In this document: positions 42,827-51,312 of the stretch, piece by piece
Layout: every line of letters begins with the position of its first letter
Position numbering within the stretch: the stretch's first letter is position 1
NCBI RefSeq assembly: GCF_030440515.1
Contig: NZ_CP076543.1
Coordinates: 8,173,146 to 8,237,145, forward strand
DNA: 64,000 nt
DNA from: Streptomyces xanthophaeus
GTDB taxonomy: Bacteria; Actinomycetota; Actinomycetes; Streptomycetales; Streptomycetaceae
Direction of reading: 5' to 3'
Position numbers and translations under genes: made by a program
The notes under the pieces: model-generated
What the model was told of the DNA's origin: nothing
Database searches by the model: none
What the model saw: only the letters and a program-made list of their open reading frames with translations

Positions 42827-43548
42827 GCTGGGTTCCCCTGCTCGTGGTGGTGGTCGGCGACGGCGAGGGCGGCGGCGTAGCCGTCGGGGGCCGGCAGATC
42901 GGTGAGGATCCAGCCCGTCACGGGTGCCGGGGCGGTGGCGGAGCCGACGTACGGTTCGGCCGTGCCGAGGGCCAGTCCGGTGCCGGCGGCCTTGAGGCAG
43001 GCCTCCTTACGGGACCACACGCGGGCGAGGGCGGCGGGGCGCCGTGGTGGTGCGAGGGCGGTCAGTTCGGCGGTTTCCGCCGGGTGCAGGGAGTCGAGTA
43101 CGTCGGCCACGGCGTCCGCGCCGGGTGTCTCCTCGATGTCCACGCCGACCGGGACGGCGGCGAAGGCGAGGTAGGCCAGGTCGCCGCTGTGGGAGAGGGA
43201 GAAATGGACGCCACCGCCCGCGACGGCGGGACGGCCGTGGGGGCCGCCGCAGCACGGGCAGTCCTCCCGGACCAGGGTGACCTCGCGCGGGTCCAGGCCG
43301 AGGCGGGCGCCGAGCAGGACCCGCAGTCCCAGGTGCGAGGCGAGGTAGCGGTGGCGGAGGCCGGGCAGCACCAGCCGTGCGGCCTTCTCGCGTTCCCCGG
43401 CGTCCAGGACGGCGTCCGCCTCCTCGACGCGGTACCCGCCGACCGTGCCCGCGGTGGTGTCCAGGGACCACACCGAGGCGGCCGTGCCCGAGGGCGGCGG
43501 CCCGATCCGCGGTGCACCGGGGCCGAGTTGATTCACGTACTCGATCAT
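42823..43548 (-). CDS. Sfp-type 4'-phosphopantetheinyl transferase
   Basis: This 241-residue enzyme moves the phosphopantetheine arm of CoA onto a serine of carrier domains. Motifs: RHRYLASHLGLRVLLGARLG, HFSLSHSGDLAYLAF, VPVGVDIEETPG (magnesium-binding Asp/Glu) and WSRKEACLKAAGTGL. Length is standard for Sfp-type enzymes. ATG 43548 lacks a ribosome site, but a TACCCT -10 box ends seven bases before it, so the transcript is probably leaderless. The FGE-like gene follows with ATGA overlap. It is the only such enzyme in the window and can serve the four carrier domains of the NRPS genes 15 kb away, though a broader role is equally possible. Confidence 0.88.
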   Translation of the reverse strand: MIEYVNQLGPGAPRIGPPPSGTAASVWSLDTTAGTVGGYRVEEADAVLDAGEREKAARLVLPGLRHRYLASHLGLRVLLGARLGLDPREVTLVREDCPCCGGPHGRPAVAGGGVHFSLSHSGDLAYLAFAAVPVGVDIEETPGADAVADVLDSLHPAETAELTALAPPRRPAALARVWSRKEACLKAAGTGLALGTAEPYVGSATAPAPVTGWILTDLPAPDGYAAALAVADHHHEQGNPA

Positions 43549-43555
43549 CCGACCG

Positions 43556-43561
43556 AGGGTA
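43556..43561 (-). promoter_or_regulatory. -10 box of the phosphopantetheinyl transferase operon
   Basis: On the minus strand TACCCT fits TANNNT and ends seven bases before the ATG at 43548. This predicts a leaderless transcript. Confidence 0.45.
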
Positions 43562-43722
43562 GACCAGGTTGCCGGTGGGCATGGCGGGCCGTCTCCTTCT
43601 CGGCGGATCGTCGGCCCGTCCGGCCTGCCCCCTCGGTCCGGCGCGTACACCGGTGTGCCGTTCTGTCCGTGTGTGGGGGCCTGTCCGGTGGCGGTTGGTG
43701 GTGGCGGTGTCGGTGGGGTGGG

Positions 43723-43728
43723 TACGGT
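43723..43728 (+). promoter_or_regulatory. -10 box of the divergent caspase-like/TPR-like gene
   Basis: TACGGT fits TANNNT and ends six bases before ATG 43735, again predicting a leaderless transcript. No ribosome site is present. Confidence 0.45.
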
Positions 43729-43734
43729 CTGTTC

Positions 43735-44985
43735 ATGTACTTGATCGGTCCGGGGCAGCAGCGGGGTCATGTCCTACTCGTGGCGGGGGATGCGGCGGTG
43801 TCCCGCCGGACGGTGCATCTCGCCCCCAGCGCGAATGTTGCGGCTCTTGGGATGGTGCCGGCTTCGGTGTTGCTCGGGAGCGAACTCCCCACCGACATGG
43901 TGTGTCTGGACGGGGTGTGCGACCCGAACACGGTGTTGGTGCGTTTGCGTGCGGCAGCTGTGACTCCGGGTCCGTTGTTCGTCTATCTCTCGGGTCGGCT
44001 CACGGCCGGCCGGCGAGGCCGCGGTCTGTTTCTGGCTTTGGCGGGGACGGCACGGGCAGCTGTGCGTTACACGGCTGTGCCGTGGGACTGGCTGGTGGGT
44101 GAGTTGCGGGCCCGTCCTGCCGGGTCGACGAGGGTGCTCGTCGATCTGGCGGCGGACAAGGAGGCGTGGTCGTTGCTCCAGGAGTGGGGCGGTCTGCCGG
44201 GCTTGCCGGGCGGGGTAGTGGTCGGGGTGGTGTGTCCGCCGGGTTTCGCGGCGGGGAGCGGCGCGGTCAGCGGCTACACGCGGCACTGGATCGAGCAGTT
44301 GCGCCGTGGTCCGGTCCGGCCGGCCGATGTACAGCTGCACGCTCTGGCGGCGGGGGCGGCGGGTCTTCCGCCGGGTGCGCTGGTCCTGCCGACCGCCCGC
44401 GAGCTGGAGATGCGTTCCGGCCCGCCGCAGCACCAGCCGGGCCGCCCAGGGGCGGACCGGCGGGAAGGCTGGCAGGACGGGGGCGAGCCGGCCGGCCCAC
44501 CCGCGGGCGGGGCACCGGACGGGGATCCGGGTGGGGATCTCGGTGGGGATCCGCGGCCGTACATCCATACGCTGGCGACCGAGGGCCGCCATGCGGAGGC
44601 GGCTGCTCTGGCCGGTGCCTGGGAGGAGCATGTCCGGCAGCTGTACGGGTTCTCCTCGCCGGAGGCGGTCCAGTGGGTGGAGATCCGTGCGGATCTGGCT
44701 CGGATGGCGGGTGACTTCCTGCTGGCGACAGGGTTGTGGATGGGGGCCTGCCGGGTCCGGCTGGCCGGTCAGGGGGCGGCCGCTCCCGAGGTGTATGCCG
44801 CGGCCGCCGGGGCGCTGTACTGCTGGTCCCAGGTCCGCGACAGGGCTTCGGCGGTGGAGTCGGGGCCCGAACTGGTCGCTCTGCTGGGGGCCCTGCCCGC
44901 CCTGGATCCCCGTCATCTGCGGCTGGCGCAGGCACGTCTGGAAGTCCTGCGCGGCCCCGCGCTGCCGCGTGCCGTCCCCACCTGA
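43735..44985 (+). CDS. Hypothetical protein with caspase-like N-terminus and TPR-like C-terminus
   Basis: This 416-residue protein has an N-terminal part (about 1-175) with alternating strands and helices: GHVLLVAGDAAVSRRTVHLA, GPLFVYLSGRLTAGRRGRGL, LALAGTARAAVRYTAVPWDW and STRVLVDLAADKEAW. This resembles a caspase-like fold, but the catalytic His position (usually SGHG) reads SGRL, so peptidase activity is doubtful. A Gly/Pro-rich linker (about 235-275) leads to a helical region (YIHTLATEGRHAEAAALAGA, EIRADLARMAGDFLLATGLW) that looks like TPR repeats. It is divergent from the phosphopantetheinyl transferase operon, 186 bases away. I cannot assign a role. Confidence 0.6.
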   Translation: MYLIGPGQQRGHVLLVAGDAAVSRRTVHLAPSANVAALGMVPASVLLGSELPTDMVCLDGVCDPNTVLVRLRAAAVTPGPLFVYLSGRLTAGRRGRGLFLALAGTARAAVRYTAVPWDWLVGELRARPAGSTRVLVDLAADKEAWSLLQEWGGLPGLPGGVVVGVVCPPGFAAGSGAVSGYTRHWIEQLRRGPVRPADVQLHALAAGAAGLPPGALVLPTARELEMRSGPPQHQPGRPGADRREGWQDGGEPAGPPAGGAPDGDPGGDLGGDPRPYIHTLATEGRHAEAAALAGAWEEHVRQLYGFSSPEAVQWVEIRADLARMAGDFLLATGLWMGACRVRLAGQGAAAPEVYAAAAGALYCWSQVRDRASAVESGPELVALLGALPALDPRHLRLAQARLEVLRGPALPRAVPT

Positions 44986-45225
44986 GTCCGGGTCCGGCGG
45001 GGCGGCGGGTTCACCGCCGAACTCCGCCTTTGCGCCGATGGCCGCTGCCGCCCGCTGTCCCTGGCCGGTCCACCGGGTCGGCGGGCGGACCGCCCCGTCT
45101 CAGGCCCGGTTCCGGAGAAGGCGTGCGTCCCGGAGCCCGGGCGGGCCCGGACAGGAGCCGCAAGAGGCCCGACAGCATGGCGGCGCCCGACAAGGCTTGC
45201 AGCAGCGGGCCCTGCCCGCCCGTAC

Positions 45226-45424
45226 CTGCGCAGCCGCGGCATCCGACACACCGTCCCCGAGCAGACCGACAGCCAGGGCCGCCCGCCTGCGCAGACGCGT
45301 ACGCGGCGGACGGCAACCGGGCTTCGGCGCAGAGCGCGACAGGAAACGCCACACCGTCGAACGGGCCGTCAACCGCCGCGAACGGCACCGGGCATTCGCC
45401 ACCCGCTACGACGAACGCCGCTGA
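45226..45424 (+). pseudogene. IS5-family transposase C-terminal scar
   Basis: Two frames together match the end of Streptomyces IS5-type transposases: LRSRGIRHTVPEQTDSQGRP in one frame, then RDRKRHTVERAVNRRERHRA and FATRYDERR with a stop in another. These correspond to the family's RGIRATIPxK and YRxRxxVERxxNRLKxxRxx, ATRYDK segments. The 5' part and terminal repeats are gone, and a frameshift separates the pieces. The 44986-45225 stretch before it shows no gene. Confidence 0.6.
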
Positions 45425-45441
45425 AAGCGCGTTCGGGTTCG

Positions 45442-46014
45442 TCAGGCGGTTCCACTCAGCGTCTCGTCGTGTTGGCGTGCGGTGCGCAGGGCGTGGCCCC
45501 ACCAGCAGAGGTCGTCGAGGAGAACTGTCGCGGCTTGCGAGGCGGTGTCGGTGTCGTGGGGTGCTCCGGTTTCGTCGAAGGGGAACTGGTGGAAGCTGAC
45601 GGTTTCGCGAAGCGTGGTGGCATGGAGTTCGGCGAAGACGGGGCGTAGCTGCTCGACGGCGCGCAGGCCGCCGGAGAGGCCCCCGTAGGACACGAATCCG
45701 ACAGGCTTGCGTCGCCAGAGGGGTCCGGTGATGTCGATGGCCTGTTTCAGGGAGGCGGGGAAGGAGTGGTTGTACTCGGGGGTGAGGACCACGAAGGCGT
45801 CCGCTTCGGCGAGGTGTTCGGCGAATGCGCGGCCGCGGGGCGTGAGGTCGGTGGTCCAGTGTGCCGGGAGGTCGGCGTCCGCGAGGTCGGCGACGGTGAG
45901 TTCGATGTCGGTGCGGGCGGCGGCTACGGCTTCGAACCAGCGGGCGACGGTGGGGCCGAACCGGCCTTCCCGGGTGCTGCCGACGACGAGAGCGATACGC
46001 AGAGGAGTGGTCAT
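45442..46014 (-). CDS. NADPH-dependent FMN reductase family protein
   Basis: This 190-residue flavodoxin-like oxidoreductase has the phosphate-binding loop LVVGSTREGRFGPTVARWF at the start and the family signature VVLTPEYNHSFPASLKQAID. A later segment reads PVGFVSYGGLSGGLRAVEQL. It would reduce flavin or quinone-type substrates with NADPH in the cytoplasm. The ATG at 46014 lies about eight bases after a promoter with 19-base spacing and a dyad, the hallmark of MerR/SoxR control. Redox-active compounds are typical inducers of such genes in Streptomyces. No MerR-family gene is in the window. Confidence 0.88.
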   Translation of the reverse strand: MTTPLRIALVVGSTREGRFGPTVARWFEAVAAARTDIELTVADLADADLPAHWTTDLTPRGRAFAEHLAEADAFVVLTPEYNHSFPASLKQAIDITGPLWRRKPVGFVSYGGLSGGLRAVEQLRPVFAELHATTLRETVSFHQFPFDETGAPHDTDTASQAATVLLDDLCWWGHALRTARQHDETLSGTA

Positions 46015-46021
46015 GACTCCA

Positions 46022-46052
46022 TGTGTAAAACATCAAGTCCGGTCGAGGTCAA
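46022..46052 (-). promoter_or_regulatory. MerR/SoxR-type promoter with 19-bp spacer
   Basis: On the minus strand TTGACC (46052-46047) and TACACA (46027-46022) are separated by 19 bases. An imperfect dyad, ACATCAA-gtccgg-TCGAGGT on the plus strand (46030-46049), lies between and over them. Over-long spacing with a centred dyad is characteristic of MerR-family activation. Confidence 0.5.
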
Positions 46053-46385
46053 AGGCCTGAGGGCCACGGGCAGCGGTTCAACGCCTCGCCCTGGAGCTTC
46101 TGCTGACCGTGCGCCCGCCGATTCCAGTGCGCGGCCGTGCTCGCTGTGATGGTGGTGGCGGTGTTTCTGCCCGGGCTGCGCGTGGGCCACGTCGGTGCTG
46201 TCGGCGGGCCTGCGGGGTTGCCGCTCACTGACTCCTGGCCGCCCGGCCGCTCCTGCCGGTCGATGGCGGGGACCGCGGCGGATCCGCTGCAGGAGTGGCC
46301 GGTCACGCCTACCGGTCCAGGTCTGTCCGGGCCTGTCGCGGCGGGCCGTGGGAGGCGTCGTGGGGGTGGTCGTGGCGGCTGTGGG

Positions 46386-47057
46386 TCAGTTGCTGCGGGC
46401 GGTGATGTCGCCGTAGGAGGTGGTGGCACGGATGGTGAGGCCGGCGGCGGCGCCGTCGGTGTTGGTGAGGGTGTTGTGGATGCGGCCGTGGGTGGTGCCG
46501 GCGTCGAGGGTGGCGGAGGTGCCGGGGGCGGCGCCGATGGTGATGTCGCCTGCCTGGGTGGACAGTTCGACGGTGCCGTGGACGGCTTCGGCGATCTGCA
46601 GGTGGCCCTTCTGGGTGGTGATCTGCGCGGGGCCGCCCAGGCGTGCGATGTGGATGTCGCCGGCCGTCAGGGTGAGGTGGGCGCTCGCGGTCTCGTCGAG
46701 GCTGACGGTGGCCTGGGCGGCCTGGAAGGTGACGTCGCCGAGACGTCCGGTGCTGTGGAGTTCGGCGGCCGCGGTCTTCGCGTCGACGCGGGAGCCGGCC
46801 GGCAGCTGGACGGTGATCTCGACGGACCCGGAGTTGCCGAGGATCCGGTTCTTCGCCGGTGCGGCGGTGATCCGCAGGACGCCGTCCTCGTACTCGGCGG
46901 TGGTCTGCTCGGCGGCCTTCACGTCGCGGCCCTTGGAGGCGTCGGCGGGGAGGATCTCGACGGTGGTGTCGGACCGGTCGGCGGCGATGAACCGGATGAG
47001 CCCGGCGGGGACGTCCAGGACGGCGGCGATCGGGGCGGCGGTGGCGAACTTCTGCAC
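46386..47057 (-). CDS. DUF4097-family beta-repeat protein
   Basis: This 223-residue cytoplasmic protein is made of repeated short beta strands typical of DUF4097 (adhesin-like beta-helix) proteins: GSVEITVQLPAGSRVDAKTA, LHSTGRLGDVTFQAAQATVS, HLTLTAGDIHIARLGGPAQI and TVELSTQAGDITIGAAPGTS. There is no signal peptide or anchor, as in most Streptomyces copies. Function is unknown; such genes often neighbour ABC transporters, but none is here. The 420 bases upstream carry several perfect palindromes in an AT-richer stretch, suggesting tight regulation by a protein encoded elsewhere. Confidence 0.8.
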   Translation of the reverse strand: MQKFATAAPIAAVLDVPAGLIRFIAADRSDTTVEILPADASKGRDVKAAEQTTAEYEDGVLRITAAPAKNRILGNSGSVEITVQLPAGSRVDAKTAAAELHSTGRLGDVTFQAAQATVSLDETASAHLTLTAGDIHIARLGGPAQITTQKGHLQIAEAVHGTVELSTQAGDITIGAAPGTSATLDAGTTHGRIHNTLTNTDGAAAGLTIRATTSYGDITARSN

Positions 47058-47121
47058 GGTGCTTCTCCTTCATCAGCGGCTGCGCCTTGTGCGCCCCGCG
47101 GTTTCTGATGAACGAAAAGCT

Positions 47122-47248
47122 ACGTTGCGTTCGATGTTCTGGCAACGTCTTCGTTGCCCGCAAACTGCATTCATGCAGGTCAAGTTGAGGATTTCATTGC
47201 AATGGTTTCGAGCTTAACGCAACAGCGGTCACCAGGCTCGTTGCAATG
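47122..47248. promoter_or_regulatory. Cluster of palindromes upstream of the DUF4097 gene
   Basis: Four elements lie within 127 bases: ACGTTGC (47122-47128) paired with GCAACGT (47142-47148); CTGCAT-tc-ATGCAG (47165-47178); the perfect CATTGCAATG (47195-47204); and a half-matching CGTTGCAATG (47239-47248). The shared TTGC/GCAA core suggests one regulator. The 47058-47478 gap holds no gene. Confidence 0.5.
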
Positions 47249-47478
47249 AACTGGGGGTGAACGCTATAGCGGAAGGATGATGGCGGGAATGCCTGTGCCC
47301 GACGGGTGTGATTGACGGCCCGTGAGGTGGACGGACGTCAGGCCCGGCCCACCACGCCCGTTTCGGGACCGGCCGGAGCCTCGGCGGCGCGCGGAGGACG
47401 CAGCGGGCGCGGCGGCCCGCTGCGTCCCCCGCACGTATGCCGAGATGTGTGCCGGTATGTGTGTCCGTCGCGGTCGGG

Positions 47479-49101
47479 TCAGCGCAGGACCGGGATCACG
47501 TCGTGTGTCTCGTCGACCTCGACGGCCGCGGTGCGGCGGCCGAACGGTTCCGGGGGAGCCTCGTCCGCGCAGACGGTGCCCCGCGCGGGCAGTGCCAGAG
47601 TGGCGAGGTAGTCGTCGACCAGGGCGCTGACACACGCACTGCGGTGGTAGGCGGTGTGTCCTTCGGCGTCGAAGGTCAGCAGCCGTCCGCGGTCCAGCGT
47701 CCCGGCCAGGGCCACGGCGTCCTGGTAGGGGGTGTCCGGGTCCCCGGTCGTGCCCAGGACCAGGATCGGGGCGGATCCCGCCGCCCGGTAGGAGCCCTCG
47801 AAGCGGCTCGGGCGCTCGGCCGGCCACTGGGCGCAGGCCGGGGCGTGGTTGTGGTCGTAGGTCGGCGGCCCGAGGCCGATCGGGGGTCCCAGCAGCGGTG
47901 CGGACGCGGCCTCGGCGCCGACCAGCGCGCCCAGCAGGAGCCGGCTTCGGGGGTAGAGGCGGTCGGCGCATTCGACGGCCAGGTTGGCGGCGAGGAAGTC
48001 GAACGAGGCGGGTGAGGGGGGCGACAGCAGGAACGAGGCCTGCCGGGCCTGGGCCGACCGCAGAGCCTGCCCCAGGTAGGGCCAGATCTCCTTGCCCGCG
48101 TTGATGTTGAACATCAGGCGGTAGGCCAGGGTGTAGCCGGTGGCCGGGCGCCCGCTCGCGGTGATCACCGGGTCCGTGTCCAGGTCCCGCTTCAGTTCCT
48201 CGAACGCCTGCCGCGGCCGGCCCTCACCGAACCCGCAGGCCGCCGAGTTGCGCCCGCACCAGTCCAGGAACCGGCCGAGGGCTGCGTCCAGGGCCGTGAA
48301 CTGCGCGGCGTCGTACGCGTACGGCACATCCGCGTAGCGGCGCGGATCGTAGGCCCCGTCCAGGACCATGGCACGCACCCGCGCCGGGAACCGCGCCGCG
48401 TAGACGGTGCCGACGTAGCTGCCGAAGGAACGGCCGTAGAAGGACAGTGTCTCCTCGCCCAGGGCCTGCCTCAGCAGGTCGAGGTCCCCGGCGTTCGAGG
48501 CGGTGCCGATGAACGGCACCAGTTCCCCGGAGCGTTCCTGGCAGGCGGCGGCGAAGCCGGCGCCCTGGCGCACGGCCTCCCTCAGGGCCCCCGGCCCGGG
48601 CACACCGCGCGCACCGTCGACCGCGGCGGCGTACTCCTTGTCGTCCCAGCACTCCACCTGCCCGCTGCGCGCCACCCCGCGCATGTCGTACCCGACGACG
48701 TCGAAGGCGTCGCGCAGGGAGGCGGGCAGGGCCTCGTAGCTGCTGCGGGCGAAGTTCACACCGGAGTTGCCGGGCCCGCCGGGATGCAGCACCAGGACAC
48801 CGGTGCGGCGCGCCGGGTCGGCCGCCGCCCGGCGGGTGACAGCGAGCGCGAGCGTGGGCCCGGCGGGCCGGCGGTAGTCCACCGGAACCCGGGCGGTCGC
48901 GCACTCGAAGCCGTCCGCCGCCCCTTCGCAGGGACCCCAGGACAGCACCGGGACGGGCGGCGCCCCCACGGCCCCCGCCCCCGCCGCGCCGGCGGCCCCG
49001 GCGGTGCCGGGCGCTCCCCCGAGGAGCGCGGTGACCGCGATCAGGACCAGGGATATCCCCCACACCACGCGCCTGCGGGGGTCGTCGGCCAAACGGGTCA
49101 T
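47479..49101 (-). CDS. Secreted alpha/beta-hydrolase, tripeptidyl-aminopeptidase-like
   Basis: This 540-residue exported hydrolase is related to the Streptomyces SlpD/SlpE and tripeptidyl aminopeptidase group. The N-terminus MTRLADDPRRRVVWGISLVL, IAVTALLGGAPGTAGAAG is a signal sequence. Then come CATARVPVDYRRPAGPTLAL, VLHPGGPGNSGVNF (oxyanion loop), VVGYDMRGVARSG, the nucleophile elbow FYGRSFGSYVG, a cap domain, LVLGTTGDPDTPY with the catalytic Asp region, and EGHTAYHRSACV with the catalytic His. The C-terminal TAP-like segment is complete. ATG 49101 follows GGAGGAGC. It would release short peptides or esters outside the cell. Confidence 0.88.
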   Translation of the reverse strand: MTRLADDPRRRVVWGISLVLIAVTALLGGAPGTAGAAGAAGAGAVGAPPVPVLSWGPCEGAADGFECATARVPVDYRRPAGPTLALAVTRRAAADPARRTGVLVLHPGGPGNSGVNFARSSYEALPASLRDAFDVVGYDMRGVARSGQVECWDDKEYAAAVDGARGVPGPGALREAVRQGAGFAAACQERSGELVPFIGTASNAGDLDLLRQALGEETLSFYGRSFGSYVGTVYAARFPARVRAMVLDGAYDPRRYADVPYAYDAAQFTALDAALGRFLDWCGRNSAACGFGEGRPRQAFEELKRDLDTDPVITASGRPATGYTLAYRLMFNINAGKEIWPYLGQALRSAQARQASFLLSPPSPASFDFLAANLAVECADRLYPRSRLLLGALVGAEAASAPLLGPPIGLGPPTYDHNHAPACAQWPAERPSRFEGSYRAAGSAPILVLGTTGDPDTPYQDAVALAGTLDRGRLLTFDAEGHTAYHRSACVSALVDDYLATLALPARGTVCADEAPPEPFGRRTAAVEVDETHDVIPVLR

Positions 49102-49209
49102 ACGGCGCTCCTCCGTCACGGATGCTGCGGACCGGGCGACAACGTAGCGGCCGGCCACCGCCCCTGTCGGCCCGCCAGGAGTTGATTCCCGGCTACCGCC
49201 AGGGTTGTA

Positions 49210-49360
49210 CGCCCCAGACCCGCCCGCAGTCCGGCCTGCAGTCCTGCCCGCGGCCCGCCTGCGGTCCCGGGCCCGCAGTGCGGCCCGCAGTCCGGCTCTC
49301 AGTCCCGCCCGCAGTCCTGTCGTCGGCCGCCCGCGGTCCCGCCCGCGGTCCCGCCCGCGG
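49210..49360. repeat. Degenerate 10-bp tandem repeats
   Basis: Repeated CCCGCAGTCC and CCCGCGGTCC-like units fill this part of the 407-base gap between the divergent hydrolase and HAD genes. No gene is seen in 49102-49509. Confidence 0.7.
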
Positions 49361-49509
49361 GCGGGCTCCGTCCGGGGCGCTCGCCGTAGCCGTCCTCCGT
49401 CCTCCGTCGTCCCTCCGGTGCCGGGGTGGCATTCCGGGCATGTCCGGGCAGCGCCCGCCGTCGTTCCGGGTGACCATGGCCTCATGGATGCCGAGCCGGG
49501 GAGTGGCCC

Positions 49510-50397
49510 GTGACGGAGCAGGTGCTGGCGAGCTGGAACGAGGGCCCCGCCAGGCAGGCGGTCCTGGACTACGTCCACCGGGCGACGACACCGGGCGAGG
49601 GGTTCGTCGAGCCGGCCGACCGGATCGCAACGTTCGACAACGACGGCACGCTGTGGGTCGAGCAGCCGTTGCCGCCGCAGTTCGACTTCGTCTTCCGTAC
49701 CTGGCAGGAGGAGGTCAAGGCCGACCCTTCGCTCGCGGCGCGCCAGCCGTACAAGGCGCTCGTGGAGGGCGACCAGGGGTTCTTCGAGGGCCTGGCGACG
49801 CAGGAACCCGAGGCGGTGGGCACCCTGCTGGAGGCGTTCGCCCGGTCGTGGGCCGGCACGGCACCGGAGGAGTTCGACGCGCGGGTGCGGGAGTGGACCC
49901 GGACGGTGCGGGATCCGCGGTTCGGCGTCCCGTACGTGGAGCTGGTCTACCGGCCGATGCTGGAGCTGTTCGACTTCTTGCGGGCCGGCGGGTTCCGGGT
50001 GTTCGTGTGCTCGGGCGGCGGTCGCGACTTCATGCGCGTGTTCGCCGAGGACACCTGGGGGATCCTGAAGGAGAACATCATCGGTTCGGCGGCCGCCTAC
50101 ACCTACACCGGCGGCCGGCTCGTCCGCTCCCGCGAGCTCCTGGGCGGCCTGGACCTGGGGCCGGGCAAACCCGAGCACATCTTCGCCCACACCGGCCGGC
50201 TGCCGGCCTTCGCGGGCGGCAACGCCGACGTCGACATCGAGATGCTCCGCAGCGCCGAGTTCGGCCTGCTCGTCCGTCACGACGACGACCGGCGCGAGTA
50301 CGCCTACACCAAGGGCGCCGAGGCCGCCCTTGCCGCGGCCGGGCAGCACGGCTGGACGGTCGTGAGCATGAAGAGCGACTGGGCGACCCTGTTTTGA
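49510..50397 (+). CDS. HAD-superfamily hydrolase
   Basis: This 295-residue protein is a haloacid-dehalogenase-type phosphatase. Motif I is IATFDNDGTLWVEQ (nucleophile Asp and general acid Asp), motif II is VFVCSGGGRDFM, a lysine is offered by GILKENIIGS, and motif III is FAGGNADVDIEML. A helical cap (about 70-150) includes PYKALVEGDQGFFEGLATQE. This layout is like phosphoserine-phosphatase-type HAD enzymes. GTG 49510 follows GGGGAG. The next gene, a 2H phosphoesterase, starts 13 bases after the stop, so they form a two-gene unit acting on phosphorylated metabolites. Confidence 0.85.
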   Translation: MTEQVLASWNEGPARQAVLDYVHRATTPGEGFVEPADRIATFDNDGTLWVEQPLPPQFDFVFRTWQEEVKADPSLAARQPYKALVEGDQGFFEGLATQEPEAVGTLLEAFARSWAGTAPEEFDARVREWTRTVRDPRFGVPYVELVYRPMLELFDFLRAGGFRVFVCSGGGRDFMRVFAEDTWGILKENIIGSAAAYTYTGGRLVRSRELLGGLDLGPGKPEHIFAHTGRLPAFAGGNADVDIEMLRSAEFGLLVRHDDDRREYAYTKGAEAALAAAGQHGWTVVSMKSDWATLF

Positions 50398-50410
50398 CCA
50401 GGAGGACGCG

Positions 50411-51076
50411 TTGAACGACCTGACCGCCATCGACGTCCTCGTCGACCCGGACGAGGAGACTGTGCGCCGCGCCCGCGCCTGGAACGCCCGGATGCGCGCG
50501 AGCGTCCCGGACGGCTTCGCCCTGGACGCCTCCCACCGCCCGCACATCACCACCCTCCAGCGCTACGTCCGCACGGCCGGCCTGGACGAGGTGTACGAGG
50601 CGGTCCGCCGGACTCTGGCCGCGACCGACACGGGTGCTCTCACCTACCGGGCCGTCGCCCTCAGGCACGCCGACTGGGGTGTGCCCGGTCAGGGCCTCGC
50701 GGTCATCCTCCTGGAGCCCGGCCCGCAGGTCCTCGACTTCCAGGCCGCGCTGCTGGCTGCGGTCTCCCCGTTCACGGGGTCCGGCGGCACGGCCGCCGCC
50801 TTCGTCGCCGACCCCGGCGAGGACATCAGCCGCAGCACTCTCGACTGGGTCGAGGGCTACGTCCCCGCCCAGATCGGCCCCGGCCGCTACGCCGCGCACA
50901 TCACCGTCGGCTTCGCCGCCCTCGACGACCTCACGGCTGCCGAGGCCGAGCCGTTCGACGCTTTCACCGTCCGTCCGGCCGCCGTCGCCGTTCACCAGCT
51001 CGGCAACAGCGGAGCCGCCCGCAAGCTCCTGCGAAGCTGGCCCTTCCCGAACCGACCGGACCCCGCTACGGACTGA
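50411..51076 (+). CDS. 2'-5' RNA ligase/2H phosphoesterase family protein
   Basis: This 221-residue protein has the two H-x-T motifs that define the 2H superfamily: HRPHITTLQRYV (about 42-53) and YAAHITVGFAAL (about 161-172). Members open cyclic phosphodiesters or cleave 2'-5' linkages. TTG 50411 was chosen because CAGGAGG lies seven bases upstream. It directly follows the HAD hydrolase gene, and the pair could act in sequence on a cyclic or linear phosphoester. The overall length fits the family. Confidence 0.8.
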   Translation: MNDLTAIDVLVDPDEETVRRARAWNARMRASVPDGFALDASHRPHITTLQRYVRTAGLDEVYEAVRRTLAATDTGALTYRAVALRHADWGVPGQGLAVILLEPGPQVLDFQAALLAAVSPFTGSGGTAAAFVADPGEDISRSTLDWVEGYVPAQIGPGRYAAHITVGFAALDDLTAAEAEPFDAFTVRPAAVAVHQLGNSGAARKLLRSWPFPNRPDPATD

Positions 51077-51083
51077 CGCCCGG

Positions 51084-51312
51084 CTCGTCGGGTGGACGCC
51101 CTGTCCTGTGTACACGGTCGCGGGTCTGCTGGGTCATCTCGTGGGTCTCGCTGCTGCTTTTCGTGACGCGGCTCGCAAGGATCTGGGTGTCACGACCGAT
51201 ACGGCTCCTGGTACGGCTGTGCCTGTTTTGTCTGTGGGCTGGCGTGAGGAGCTGCCGGTGGTCCTTGGCGAGCTGGCCCCTGGCCTGGCGGGAGCAGGCC
51301 CCCTCGCCCCGG
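51084..51312 (+). pseudogene. Truncated TIGR03086/DinB-like scar
   Basis: Just after the 2H gene the frame reads TPCPVYTVAGLLGHLVGLAA, AFRDAARKDLGVTTDTAPGT and GWREELPVVLGELAPGL. This matches the start of mycothiol-dependent maleylpyruvate isomerase/TIGR03086 proteins (TPCxxWTVxDLLxHL). No start codon precedes it and the frame then runs into low-complexity sequence, so only about 75 of some 190 residues remain. The rest of 51313-51714 shows no gene. Confidence 0.6.
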
